DNA from: Ehretia macrophylla
Taxonomy: Eukaryota; Streptophyta; Magnoliopsida; Boraginales; Ehretiaceae
Reading direction: 5' to 3'
Assembly (NCBI GenBank): GCA_037974665.1
Contig: CM075767.1
Span: 7,341,501-7,405,500 of the forward strand
DNA length: 64,000 nt
Shown one piece after another: positions 13,401 through 25,526 of the stretch (position 1 is its first letter; the number at the start of each line of letters is the position of its first letter). The position numbers and the translations under genes are program-made. The notes under the pieces were generated by a model. The model did not search any database. It was not told where the DNA came from and worked only from the letters and a program-made list of their open reading frames with translations.

Positions 13401-15578
13401 TTGTTGAATATCTTAGGCTACAAATCTGTAGTCTAAAATGAAAGATTCTAATTTTACTCTCCTCTGGTGTATGCCTTACATCCCGTTCCATCTATATATG
13501 TATAATTATAACTTTCCCATCTGTTTCTTGATCCAGAAATTTTCTGGAACGGTTCTTGAATTGATTTGATTAATTAGTCTGTGCAAGTATGTAAGAGGCA
13601 CAGAGATCCTATGCAAATGAAACTAGATAAAAGGCAGTTACATACACGAAATTCTCAATATTCGCAGGACGCGTTAAAGGATCAGATTTACTTTGGGATT
13701 TATTATACGAACCCTTGCTTCTTGAACTAATTGTTTAACAGGATGATGCCTACACCAGTGGAACTGAATATTTTCTGCATTCTCTTCACAAAACATGTTT
13801 CACTTTCTAATCTAATTTGAATCTGATTTATTTATTTTATTTTTTATATTTTTCAATTTTTCACCTTATGTTATATATGTGAAATTTCATGTAACATGGC
13901 TGCATTTGTCACAAATTACATGTTCATATCTCAGGTCTATGGTACACGGCAAAAATCAAATATGAAAACAATCCTCAGCCCACCTACTCTCGGACCAAAC
14001 TAAGTCTTATATCACTATGTGAAGTTGACTATTTAGATTTCAAACGCCACTCATACTTGAGGAGAACACTCAGCTCACCTGCTTCTAGACAAGTTTCAGA
14101 AAAGAAAGGGAAAAAACCCCATGTCGTCGCCTGCATTTACAGACTGCGCATTTCGCTATATTAGTTGGAAACAGGTGGACTATACCTTCTGTATTACACG
14201 ATTAAGTCGTCAATCACTGCCAAAAACCTAACAATTAGCATTTTCAAGCATTAGTAACAGTAGTAATTTGAATTATTGTTGTCTTTATTAGAAAACTATG
14301 TATATCAAAATGCAATGAGCTGAAAGTTTCCAACAAAACACGATATGGAAAGATTTGAATCTTCTATGCTGTCCTCCAATATCATTGTATATACCATTAT
14401 TCTTCACTCATTAGCTCAGCGTGGGCCAATACTTGAATCTGGCTAATCTTGATAGTGTAATTCTAATATTTGATGCCGTAACATATATATTTTCGAGTCA
14501 AGTTGTAACACGTCATGGTGCGGCTTTGTTTTGTAATCTTGTTGAAATATTAATTGATATATGACGCGTGCTCATTTTGACTGTTAAAATTTGTGATATC
14601 AGATGCACACATGCAGCTAAATGTATGTTTAAGCTGGTATGAAACAACAACTAGTGTTGTAATCTATATATGCAATTAGTTGTCTTGTTATTTTCCAGAT
14701 GCCTGGATGGTTATAATTGAAAGGGATGTGAGTTCAATTGATCATACATCTTGTTGGGTTGTGGCTCGAGTGCAAAGCCTCATATTGAAAACAAAATAGA
14801 GCACTAATTTAGGTAGATGTAACTTGGAAAAGAAAAATACTTGTCTTGTGGGACAAGTATTAGTTTCCTACGTATAGAGTCTTTTAACTAGTTAGACTAC
14901 CTCATTCTTTGTACTATGGGTTCGAGAGAGGATGTCACCCGAAAAAAGGATCGTTTGGGTTTGAGAGAGGGTGTAATCATCTAGTAAAGGAGTAGTTGTG
15001 ATCGAGGGTTTTATTTATAGTATTTTATTTGTTCAAAAAGTTGTAACCATAATTGTATAATAGCGGATTTTTCTAATGATGTTGTAGTAGGCATAAATTA
15101 GAGTGACCGAACAATGATAAATTTTAAATCGTTTTTACTACTTTATATGTGTATCCGTATTCCTATCCCAAAACATCCCAAGCTTAAAATTAATCAACCT
15201 AAATCTCCCCCTAAGTAATAAATATACCACTTTTCTGAACTGAATTGAAGTTGGCTAAAACAAGTCAAGAATGGCCTCTCCTTTGGATTGTAGTTCAATA
15301 AAAAGACCACTTAACTTTATACAATTTGCAATGCTCAGAGGGTTAGTGTAACATAAAAGGACTTGTTGAAGGATGTCTCACCAATATAATTTTGTGGGGC
15401 CATTATTTAGCTTGCAACTAATTTCTAGGCAATGTTTCTCATAAACACATTCATCCTCAATGCTCATGGTTCTGATCTCTAAATAACTTTAATCAGTTGA
15501 AACAAGAATACCAGGATCATTTTGATCAAGTGAGTTTATTGTGTTATTGTTGAGGCTGCATGCTCATGGACGAATCTA
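9915..15578. other. Gene-free intergenic DNA
   Basis: No supportable gene on either strand in 5.6 kb. It contains an uninterrupted run of 36 C's at 10445-10480. A stretch at about 9985-10130 (with CTCAGTGAGG motifs) resembles sequence at 23060-23240, so it is probably an old dispersed repeat. The rest is ordinary AT-rich sequence with short ORFs that look random. Confidence 0.6.
10445..10480. repeat. Homopolymer run of 36 C
   Basis: Thirty-six consecutive cytosines. Such runs are rare in plant DNA and hard to sequence, so the exact length is uncertain. The opposite strand could form G-quadruplexes. The proline-rich small ORF across it is an artefact of the tract. Confidence 0.9.
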
Positions 15579-16264
15579 GGCTCCATTTGTTTGCTGTAAA
15601 ATATTCTTCCGGAAAATATTTTCTTAATTTTACGGTGTTTGGTAACACCGAAAAATTAGTCAATCGGAAAATATTTTTCAGTAAAAAATGGTAAGCTACT
15701 TTTTGGAGATTTTCCAGTGTTAGGTAACACTAAAAAATTGGTCAACTGGAAAACATTTTTCGGTCAAAAATGGTGGGCTACTTTTTGGATATTTTCCGGT
15801 GTTTGGTAACACTGAAAAATTGGTCAACTGAAAAATATTTTCAGGTAAAAAATGACAGCTAGTTTAAAGTTTGGGAAAATATTTTCATGTTCTTTAGGAG
15901 AGGAAAACATTTTTCGGAACTTAACCACCCCTATTTTATGTGTATATATATATTTTTTTATAAATCTCATGTCGACAAATATTTTTTATTGTACATCCAA
16001 ACACCATAAAATATTTTTCAATATTCTATTTTCCAGGAAAATATTTTTCTCTAACAAGTTATTTTACGGCAAACAAACGGAGCTCAGGAAAATATTTTCC
16101 TCTGAAAACATTTTCCAAGAAAATATTTTTCACTGAAAATATTTTCCACAAGCAAGTTACTTTACGATAAACAAACGGAGGAAAATATTTTATTTTCCAA
16201 AAAAATATTTTTTACTAAAAATATTTTCCACAAACAAGTTATTTTACGGCAAACAAACAGAGCC
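15579..16264. mobile_element. Tourist-like MITE, long copy
   Basis: Terminal inverted repeats start GGCTCCATTTGTTTGCTGTA (left) and GGCTCTGTTTGTTTGCCGTA (reverse complement of the right). A 3-bp direct repeat CTA flanks it (15576-15578 and 16265-16267). The ends and 3-bp duplication fit PIF/Harbinger (Tourist) MITEs. At 686 bp it is longer than the other copies here (443-445 bp), because a block around CGGTGTTTGGTAACACYGAAAA is repeated about three times in its left half. No transposase coding. Confidence 0.8.
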
Positions 16265-18651
16265 CTATATATATTAAGAATGCAGCCTCCATTAATTTTA
16301 ATTTTTTTATTAAAAATATGTGTATTTTAAAAATATTTTTATTCTAAAAAATTAATTTAATTTTTATTAAAAAAATTATTTATATATAAATATTAAATTA
16401 TGCATTTTAACATCCACTAAACTACAATATTTCTAGATCCGTCCTGTACGCATGATAGTATACATACCTAAAAGCGACCTTGGGAGCACACAGAGAGGAA
16501 AGAGTGCAAATGTTGTTCTTTTTTTCCTATTAATTAACAAATAAATTATTTAATACTGCAACTTTTAGGTGCTAATAATGACTCAATTATTGGGAAGTCG
16601 TGCCTGTCTTATGTACTCCCAACTCCTCATCAGTTCCTTTTCAGTACTTTATGACATTCCCACTTCAACTATTTTTCTATTTCTCTGCCCAATATCCATT
16701 TTGGTTGGTCTTGTCGTATTTCATGCACTCACCTATTTGAATATTCTTTGTATATTCATCTTCTTTACACCCCCAATATTTAATTCTCATTTGTTTGGTA
16801 AATAGACCATTTTCAATTTGTATGCATTCGCATGTTCTAGTGACAACAAATATTTATTGGATTAGTGGAAACATGCTTAGTTTTACAAATTTAATTTGGT
16901 TACACACACTTGTTATCTTTTAGATATTTTAACCTTTCTATAATATGAGGAGGCAGTAGCCTCCTTATGATTTATCATTTTACTATCAATAGTTAGGTGA
17001 AGTGATTACGTAACTATGACTATAATTATAAGTTTTCAATTCGATCTAATTATGTCCTTTCTTTACAATTATTCTTTAACTCTTTATAACTCACCTAAAC
17101 ATATGTTACAGCGACACGTTGCACCAATAAGCGCTTCGTAATTTCTTGATGGATCCAAAATAACCCTGCATATGGCGAATTCCTCAGTATCAAAAGAGAA
17201 AAAAATTGCTTTATCGTTTTGGAAAGCTTTTCAACATTTAACGGAACATAATCTTCAAAGATATGTTGTTGAAAGATGTCTTGATTGATGGTCGACAATC
17301 CATTGGATTGGATGGATTCAACTCAGTTACTTTCATGTTCAACCATCTTTGTTTGCAGCAGTGAAATACTAGTATTTGATATTAGATTACCCCTAAATCA
17401 TAGATTACTTTTACAGAAATCAAATGGAAGCTACTAATATTTTAGTAATAGCATGGCAACAAATGAATGAGATAAGCCGCCATTATAGCATTATAAAAAA
17501 AAAAAGATTTCATGCGATCTTTACTTTTAAACTAATCTTCCACTGATTAAGAGGAGAAAAAAGGTAGTGTTGATTTTATTTAATATATCCCCTATAATGA
17601 ATGGCCTTATCATCAATGGAACAACTATACAGAAAGAAGCGTGACTTTCTCTAAAACTAACTCGTGCACATTAGAAAAGTATTGACAACAATTATTGCAA
17701 ATATACTATTACTCATAGATGTTAATAAGTTTGAAAAGGAGCATGAGAACAAACTGCATTAAAACCTAACACGGTTCTACAATTTACATATATGCTAAGG
17801 TTTCAATATGTAACACATATTTTTCCTGTACATAATTTTGGAGGCCTAGGGTCGGGGTGTGAATTGCACGAAATTCAAACGTATGATATAATGCATTACT
17901 CGGGTGATTTAAAGCATTATACTAGTCAAATATATTGCATGTAGCATTGAGTCTAGCGTCTGATAATAATAGCATCCATAATTATAGATATGTGCATAAT
18001 TTCTTTCTCTAATCTCAATTTGAAGACGACCCTTAATCCCATCCACAAAACGTGAGCTAAGTGTAATACTAATTCTACATATTATTCTTCTGTTATTTTG
18101 CTAGAAAAAGTCAGTTTAGGTCGCTCATTAGTTAGGCTTAAAATCTAAGAAGACTTGCCCTCGTGTGGCGCAAGAGCAAGCGCTATACATATGCACCAGG
18201 AGCCATGCATACATTCGTCAATATTCGCTAGATTGTCAAGTAGATCATAGATGTCCCTTGTCAAGTTAGATCTTGATTTTCAACTTAACCTACTAAAATT
18301 GTTACTTTAGCATGATTTAGATTCGACTTTTCGAGCCCCAACAGACATATGCATGTATATAGTTAAAAGGATATTTTGGTGCACAAATTTACTCTAATTG
18401 TGTTCGGGTTTTGAAAAGCATCGGGGTCTCTCTAAATCTATTATACACAACATTATCTTATATTTTGCGATCATATTATATTACAGCTTTATCTTTATGC
18501 TAAGCCCTTCCTTCATGAGATAGATACTATAATTTGGAGAAAAAAAATATTTTCGGGTCATAAAATTGAATTAAGGGTTGCAAGCTCTTTGGAAGCGAGT
18601 CAAAGAAGAGATGATAATGGCTAACTATAGTGAAAGATTTTCCATTGAAAC
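16265..18651. other. Gene-free intergenic DNA
   Basis: AT-rich sequence with no recognisable gene, RNA or complete element. The small minus ORF at 17095-17298 has no family resemblance that I can name. Confidence 0.55.
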
Positions 18652-18667
18652 CAGAGAAGTATGTGTA

Positions 18668-18829
18668 AGTATGTGAGTATGAGTATGTATGTATGAAGTA
18701 TGTGTGTATATGTATATATGTGAGTATGTGTCATAAGTGGTGGACTATTTTTCTTAATAATTAAAAAACCGTGGTTCGAATCTAAAGGTAGGGGGTCATC
18801 GGGGTAGAGATTAAAAAAAAAAAAAAAAA
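18668..18829 (+). mobile_element. Poly(A) retroposon (SINE-like)
   Basis: It ends in a 17-A tract at 18813-18829 and has a box-B-like sequence (GTGGTTCGAATCT, 18771-18783), preceded by AAGTGGTGGACT as a possible box A. It is flanked by a 16-bp direct repeat, CAGAGAAGTATGTGTA (18652-18667) and CAGAGAAGCATATGTA (18830-18845), matching at 14 of 16 positions. The 5' part is a GTAT-rich simple repeat. Best read as a SINE with a microsatellite-like 5' region. Confidence 0.6.
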
Positions 18830-18845
18830 CAGAGAAGCATATGTA

Positions 18846-20107
18846 TCTAAATAAAGGTTTTCCAACTGCCCTATCGTCTCACATAGTCATCTGCTTTGGA
18901 GTATAGCTCAATGCATGCAAAATCCACTCAAGACACAGGCCATTATTTTGTCCCTCTAAACTCTTTTTGTTGGAAGAGTCCATGTTGTGTTATTATTATT
19001 ATATATGCATGCTAGAAGAAACCATAGTGCTTCTTCTCCATGGACCTCATCAATCGTGCATGTTCTTAGTTTTGCAGGCTTTAACTGTGGCAATCATTGT
19101 TTTTCCAAAGGAAAGGAAAGAAGTAGGGCAGGCCAGCCACAATCATTTGAGATAAGTCACATGATGAAAATATGTGTTCTATCTGCACACACTCACACAG
19201 GAAACGCCTTGCGTTTGGAGAAATCGTGAATGATTAAAAGAAAATTTTGTTCGGATAATATTGTACATAGTTTATTTATTTAGTTTTTGTTATCTTTCTT
19301 TAAAGGGAGAAAAACAAGCTAAACCAAGGTGTGTCACATGCTCTGTCCAAGTCCAACATAAAATGAAGGAGAATAATAAAGAAAAGACTTTCATCCGATC
19401 GGTAGGACCCGTTGTGTATATATAATTGGTGGATTTCACAGGCACACGTTATTGGATAACTCTAACTGTTGAATGAAAGTAATTTGCACATAGAATTGTT
19501 GGGAGGGAAAGTGCTAGATTTAGGGAAGTTTTTTGGTTCGTGAGTGGAGCTGCAAGACAATTACATAAAAAGTGTATCTCAAATTGGTAATGTTTTCTCA
19601 ATGATATTTCACTTTTTTTTATATGGTAAGAAATTATTTATTAAATATTATTATATATTGTAAAAATTCTTACCATATAAAAAATGGTAAAAATATTACG
19701 TGAATGAATGATACATAACAATTTTTATCACAAATAGAGAGATATTTTGGATATAATAGATTAGGTGGCAAAGTTGACAAACATAAAAGATGCAATAATA
19801 GCACCTCATTATTGCATGATTTTTACAATATTCCCAAAGCGACAGGGGGTTTTAGATGGCAAAAATAACTAGTTCTATGATCAAGTTCAAAGTTAATATA
19901 GTGTCAGTGCGGGTTACAACTTACAACTTTTACTCCTCTCAAAATTTTCTAAAATATGTGTACGTGTCATTTTAAAATATGTATATTTTTAATATGATAA
20001 ATCAAATTAATCATCACTGAGTAAAATATAACTGTTATAATCTTCACTGAAACAAAATTATAAATTCGCACCCCAATCTATGATGTACGTCTCTTGAAAA
20101 ATTCAAA
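18846..20107. other. Gene-free DNA with a hairpin
   Basis: No gene recognised. It contains an inverted repeat at about 19612-19684: a TTATATGGTAAGAA arm near the left and a TTCTTACCATATAA arm near the right, with an AT-rich loop of about 35 bp. A smaller inverted repeat (TGCAATAAT / ATTATTGCA) lies near 19790-19820. Confidence 0.55.
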
Positions 20108-20338
20108 TGTGAACCCCCCTTGATATTTTTCAAAACCCCTTTTGTCATTAGTTTGCAGAGACAAAGAAAGAAAGATCATTTGTATTTTGTACCTTAAGTA
20201 AGGAAACTTCCCCAATCCAAAACAAAAGGAAAAAGGAAGAGGAAACCCCTTGACATCTTTCAAGAACCCCTTTGTCATTATTTTACAGAAGACAAAGAAC
20301 GAAAGATCATTTGTACCTTATTAAGCAATGAAACTTCT
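20108..20338. repeat. Tandem duplication, about 130 bp
   Basis: Two diverged copies (from about 20115 and about 20250) share TTTCAAAACCCCTTTTGTCATTA-like starts and AAAGATCATTTGTA cores. The second copy runs into the target duplication of the LINE fragment at 20339. Confidence 0.65.
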
Positions 20339-20505
20339 AGGAAATTTGAGGATAGTAATAGTAATTGTGTTCTTTATACATATTGAAAAATTAATGTTCT
20401 TTTCAAATAGTTTCGAGTATTTTTGTGTAGGGTTCTTTTGTAAAGTGGTTCTCCATATTTTTTGATGTTGAATGAAATTTTTTTACTGGTGTAGCCCAAA
20501 AAAAT
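20339..20505 (+). mobile_element. LINE 3' fragment with 14-bp target duplication
   Basis: A 167-bp insertion bounded by identical 14-bp direct repeats, GCAATGAAACTTCT at 20325-20338 and 20506-20519. It ends in a short A run (CCCAAAAAAA). Its content (GTGTAGGGTTCTTTTG, TTGATGTTGAATGAAA) resembles an L1-type LINE 3' untranslated end. It is 5'-truncated, as is usual for L1 copies. The perfect duplication suggests a young insertion. Confidence 0.65.
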
Positions 20506-20766
20506 GCAATGAAACTTCTCCCATATCCAAAACAAAATAAGGGAGAGAGAAAGCCAATTATTAATCAGAGCTGACTCATATCATTACTGTATTATTTTTT
20601 CTTTAGGTGGAGAATGCTATATATATTATATCTAAAGTTTTATTATTTGTACCATCATAAAATATTACATGAAAGGACAAATAGTATGAAATTTAAAGAT
20701 GTGCTTATGAAAGTTAATTAATAATTCAATTTCAGGCCAAATGATCAGTGCTTTGATGCCTTTAAA

Positions 20767-20930
20767 TCAAAACCAAACCAAATTAAATCTTGTCCTATTA
20801 GGTGGAGTCGACTATATAAATCATGCAACGTCATTCTTTCTTATCGAAAGTCATCTCCTCTATGAGATCCATACACGCGAGGTCTCGTCTAATTGTCTCC
20901 GTCCAAGTAATCTTAAGTCTAAGTTGTCAT
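20767..20930 (-). mobile_element. RTE-clade LINE 3' end fragment
   Basis: The plus strand begins with AACCAAACC followed by a TCCTATTAGGTGGAGTCGACTA-type segment and GTCGTCTAATTGTCTCCGTC-like sequence. This is the reverse complement of the 3' end of plant RTE LINEs. It matches the copies at 48.25, 51.4 and 57.9 kb. 5'-truncated; only the last part of the reverse-transcriptase tail plus 3' UTR remains. Confidence 0.75.
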
Positions 20931-20945
20931 CTCATTTAAAAGCTT

Positions 20946-22140
20946 AAATTGTTATATAGATGTTTGTTATATTATTTATTACATTTAACACACCCTTATA
21001 AGCACAGATAAAATTAGTTTTTTAATTTTACATTTAGACAGTTTTAATATTTTTAAATATGTGGCGTAAATTTTGAACCTAAGACCTTTTAGTACCTACA
21101 CTCTGATATCATATTAAATTACTGATTCATATAAAAATTTAAACTGTTAAAAATAAATTTATTATATTATTTATTATTTTTAAAGCTATTAATTTAGATT
21201 ATTTTAAAACTTCAATATGGAGGACTTGTGTTTGTGGTCCTTTCAAAAGGCTAGCTAGCTAGTACATGCTTTATTGATCAATGAAAAGTGATGATTAAAA
21301 TACATTTCGAAGCATCACTTAGCTTTAGCAGCTAAGTAACATATGTACACAGAAAGTCTATGTCTCACTTAATTAGCAAAAGCCTATAAAGTCGCCCGAT
21401 TGTTTAATGTACAAAATGGATAAACAGTGCTCAACGCCTATTGGCGGCGTTAATACTGTCATGTCGATTGATTTTTTTTTCTTTTCAAAATAATGAGAAA
21501 TTTACCTTAAAATGGTACATCTCAATATACTGAGACTTCGAGCCTAAAACTCTAAGTCTCCAACCAATATATACATCAATTATGTGATTATTCCTAACCT
21601 TAAGCCTCAAGGGAGATTAACTAGTATTTTAAGTATAAAAATTAACTATTTAGACTTCAAATTCAGGGCACAAGTTGATTAATTCAAATTACTACTTAAA
21701 TTTATAACATCTATTTATAAATTACTTATTCATTATTTTTGTTATTAATATGAAATATTACAAGTTCAATCAATATAAAATTTTGAAATCAAAAAAAATT
21801 ATTTAGGAGTTAATACCTTACAGGTGTGAGTTGAGTTTTGTTAATACATCTCAAGAATAAACAGTTACGAAGAAATGATTGCTTTGACTACCTTTAAAGT
21901 GTGACACATTAATTCATAGGCATAAAGTAGCACTTATGAATAAAGGAAGGCATTGAGTATTTAAAGCCTTGCAGTTAGGACAAGTTAAATCATGTCAATA
22001 GTGAGCCTAAAAAAAAAAATTGTTTAATTATTTTAGAAATCATAGAAAGACCACGATTAAATTAAACTAGAGCTCACTGTTCAGAATGGAATTAATAAAA
22101 TGCAGATTAAGCGTATTCCCACTAATTAGAATAAATGACT
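20946..22140. other. Gene-free AT-rich DNA
   Basis: No gene or element recognised. Simple AT-rich sequence. Confidence 0.5.
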
Positions 22141-22281
22141 TATACAAAAAAAAAATATATTATTATTTAAAGGTTGTCTAAATCGTACAACACATATCAA
22201 TACATGTCATTCACGAGAATTAATCTCACAATTTTTTACATTCACAGTAAAAAGTATACCACTAGACCAAAAAGACGGTGG
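22141..22281 (-). mobile_element. tRNA-derived SINE, minus strand
   Basis: Read on the minus strand it starts near 22281 with GTCTTTTTGGTCTAGTGGTA (box-A-like), has GAGATTAATTCTCGTGAATG (degenerate box B), and ends in an A/T-rich tail by 22141. It shares the GGTCTAGTGGTAT start with the SINE at 4910-5033. A target duplication was not found. Confidence 0.6.
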
Positions 22282-23690
22282 TTACAGTATCTGTTTCCCC
22301 TACTGTCTTTTAAATATTCTTTTTGGTCAAGAAAATAAACAAATTAATTACATAAGTATTGTTTCTTAAATAATTCAGTTGGGCAATAGACTAGACATCC
22401 TTCATAGTTGCAGATACTTTTTTTTCTTTAATAACGAATAACTCACTTTAAATAAAATTACATTAAATCCCACCTAAGGTTATATATATAATATAGTGCA
22501 ACGGTATGCCCTGACGTATACTCAAGTCAGTTAAGGTTTAGACAATATTTATAATTGAAAACAAAAGTTTAAATTTGATATATTTGATCACAACAAGTTA
22601 CTATCTAACTGTTTTACTCGTATTTTTTAAAGCTTGTGGGTACTTATATTAAAGGGCTTGAACTCATCATTCTTTATCGAACTAAACTTGAATATGATAT
22701 CTCGCACGATTCTAGTCCAGCTTTTCCATAGGATTGTAAAGAATTCTAGATATATCAACAACCCCAACATTCAGAATTATGTCAAGATATAAAAGATCAT
22801 TGTATAAGACGAGATTTTGTTCCTGAACGTTATCATATCGTGTTCTTTTTCTTCTTTTTTTTGCCTCAATTTTTTTCTTCGAGAATGGCGCTAATTTGCT
22901 CCTCATGTCTTAGGTGTATATAGATAAAGAAAAAGAGTATTATTTACATTATATTATTGATTTCTTGAAAAGTAAAAGATGTGTAATACGTAGGCTATCA
23001 TTTGCCAATATATAAAATCACATTATTATTGTTATTTTTCTATAAAATAATCATTACTATGTACAGGAATGGATTCAAAAAAATTTCTCAGTAGGGGTTA
23101 AAATAAATAATTTTTTAATTATATAAATACATTATTTTTTCCAATGGGGGACTAATTAATTTTTTAACTTAAAATATATAAATATTTAATTTTTTTCTAA
23201 AAAATACACAGAATTTTTAATGTTATTTTTGGGCCCCTGCCATTGGTTATGTATATTAGAATTGTATTTATTGTTTTATGGATTTCAAATATGAGAAAGT
23301 ATGTTGCCAGTGTCACATTAACAGTAAAAGTATTGATTCGTAGACTAAAGATTCCGAATTTCAGTCTCCTTTATTCGAATTAGTGTCTATATATTGCGGC
23401 ATACTGTTGTAACACAAAATCTATAGCCTTGGAACTAATCTAATACTTTTTTTTTATGATGAAAAATTCACCCTAAGTAAAACCTTAATAAATCTCTCCC
23501 AATACTATCAACCCTATGTTACAACGAAGAATTTATCTTGAACAATATAATTAAAATTATTAATTAATTTGGAGCATATGTTTAAGTTATCAAAATATAT
23601 GTTGCTGCTAAACCTGCTAAAGAATTACACCCCCACGCCTTTAATAGAAAAATATTATATTTTATTTTATTTTTATCATTTAAATACTAT
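22282..23690. other. Gene-free DNA upstream of the protease gene
   Basis: No gene recognised. A stretch at about 23060-23240 with CTCAGTAGGGG resembles 9985-10130 and is probably the same old dispersed repeat. The last few hundred bases must contain the promoter of the protease gene; no single TATA box stands out among many AT-rich runs. Confidence 0.5.
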
Positions 23691-24023
23691 TTTTTATGTA
23701 TATAGTGAATAAAAGCAAGACACAAACACACAGCAAGTTGAAACAAGCACTAGACAGCGAAAAGACACACTTCCCTCTCAAAATTCTAAATCCTAATCCA
23801 ACATCGTATGAAAATCTATGCAAAGAAAACAAACACACGAAACCAATCACCTCAATTATTTCCCACCTCTCTCTTTTTCTTCCCACCACATCACCAAACC
23901 CGATGTAAATAAATCCCCCCTCAGCTCTCACCATTCTCACATCCCACATTCCAAAACATCTGTCTTAGAAACAACATTAAACTATACCATAAACTATAAA
24001 CATCATCATCGTAACCACAAAAA

Positions 24024-25526
24024 ATGTTTGTTGCTTTGATAGTTGTGCTACTCATTTCTGCAGCCACCACAACTTCAAGAACTATAACCGAAACCAAAAC
24101 CTCATCTGGCCATGCAATACCATACCCTGCCTTCGAACACTTTGATGTAAGATCAACCATTGAGGAAACAAGGTTTCAGCCACCTGAAATCAATGGCTAT
24201 CATCATCAACAAGACTTAACTGAACATGAACAACATGTCACTTCTATGAACCATGGTGATAATGCTAGCAGTAGTGATCATCATGGAAAATGGAAGCTGA
24301 ATTTGCTTCATCGTGACAAGTTACCCTCTTCCCATTTCACCAATCATCGTCACCGTTTTGAAGACCGCATGAAAAGAGACGAGAAAAGGGTGGCTAGCTT
24401 GGTTCACAGACTGTCACGCGGCGGCGGTGGTGGTGGGGCCCAGTATGAGGTGGAGGATTTTGGGTCAGAGGTGGTGTCAGGGATGGACCAAGGTAGTGGA
24501 GAATACTTTGTGAGGATTGGTGTTGGTAGTCCACCAAGGAACCAATACATGGTTATTGATTCTGGCAGTGATATTGCATGGGTCCAGTGTCAACCTTGTA
24601 CTCAATGTTACCACCAATCCGACCCGGTTTTTGACCCGGCACTTTCGGCCTCGTTTGCCGGGGTGTCTTGTAGCTCCATGGTTTGTGACCGGGTCGAGAA
24701 CTCGGGTTGTAATTCTGGTCGGTGCAAGTATGAGGTCTCATATGGTGACGGGTCGTATACGAAAGGGACATTGGCTCTTGAAACACTTAGTTTCGGGCGG
24801 ACAGTGGTTCAGAATGTGGTTATGGGATGCGGTCATAGTAATCGGGGCATGTTTATTGGAGCTGCCGGTTTGTTGGGTCTCGGGGGAGGATCCATGTCAC
24901 TCGTGGGTCAGTTAGGTGGGCAAACGGGTGGAGCATTTAGTTATTGCTTGGTGAGTCGGGGCACCACTTCATCCGGATCTCTAGAATTCGGGCGTGGAGC
25001 ATTGCCCGTGGGTGCAGCATGGGTACCACTACTCCACAACCCACGGGCCCCGAGTTTCTACTATATCGGGCTCTCGGGTCTCGGAGTTGGAGGTATGCGG
25101 CTTCCAATACCGGAAGACATTTTCCGGTTAAGCGAGTTGGGCTATGGTGGGGTGGTGATGGACACCGGAACAGCCGTGACTAGGCTTCCCGCGGCAGCCT
25201 ACGTGGCTTTTCGCGACGCTTTCCTCGCAGAAACCGCCAGCCTTCCCCGGGCTCCCGGAGTATCCATATTCGATACATGCTATGATTTGAATGGGTTTGT
25301 CACGGTTCGGGTACCAACCGTTTCATTTTTCCTTTCGGGCGGTCCGATCCTGACCCTTCCAGCAAAGAATTTCCTGATTCCAGTGGATGAGGGGGGTACA
25401 TTCTGTTTTGCGTTTGCTCCATCACCTTCAGGACTTTCCATAATAGGGAACATCCAGCAAGAAGGCATCCAAATTTCAATCGATGGGGCAAATGGTTTTG
25501 CGGGATTTGGCCCCAATGTCTGCTAA
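24024..25526 (+). CDS. Nepenthesin-type aspartic protease, ASPG2-like
   Basis: An intact single-exon gene for a 500-residue pepsin-family (A1B, plant nepenthesin-like) endopeptidase. Residues 1-20 form a hydrophobic signal peptide, so the product should enter the secretory pathway. Residues 21-155 are a His-rich pro-region with a Gly run at 133-138. The first catalytic motif is IDSGSD (Asp179) and the second is MDTGTA (Asp380). The flap Tyr lies in YGDGSYT (about 240). Between the first Asp and the flap is the Cys-rich nepenthesin insert (VQCQPCTQC onward). The protein ends FGPNVC, as in Arabidopsis ASPG1/ASPG2-type proteases. The overall pattern fits ASPG2 best, from memory of the family and without an alignment. 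The 5' leader (about 23700-24023) is free of long introns, and the coding part is GC-richer than its surroundings. The ATG chosen is the first in frame and gives a good signal peptide. Smaller ORFs within it are frame shadows. Confidence 0.93.
   Translation: MFVALIVVLLISAATTTSRTITETKTSSGHAIPYPAFEHFDVRSTIEETRFQPPEINGYHHQQDLTEHEQHVTSMNHGDNASSSDHHGKWKLNLLHRDKLPSSHFTNHRHRFEDRMKRDEKRVASLVHRLSRGGGGGGAQYEVEDFGSEVVSGMDQGSGEYFVRIGVGSPPRNQYMVIDSGSDIAWVQCQPCTQCYHQSDPVFDPALSASFAGVSCSSMVCDRVENSGCNSGRCKYEVSYGDGSYTKGTLALETLSFGRTVVQNVVMGCGHSNRGMFIGAAGLLGLGGGSMSLVGQLGGQTGGAFSYCLVSRGTTSSGSLEFGRGALPVGAAWVPLLHNPRAPSFYYIGLSGLGVGGMRLPIPEDIFRLSELGYGGVVMDTGTAVTRLPAAAYVAFRDAFLAETASLPRAPGVSIFDTCYDLNGFVTVRVPTVSFFLSGGPILTLPAKNFLIPVDEGGTFCFAFAPSPSGLSIIGNIQQEGIQISIDGANGFAGFGPNVC

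Noticed and set aside
24517..24915. 132-codon ORF
   Set aside because: Out-of-frame shadow of the protease gene.
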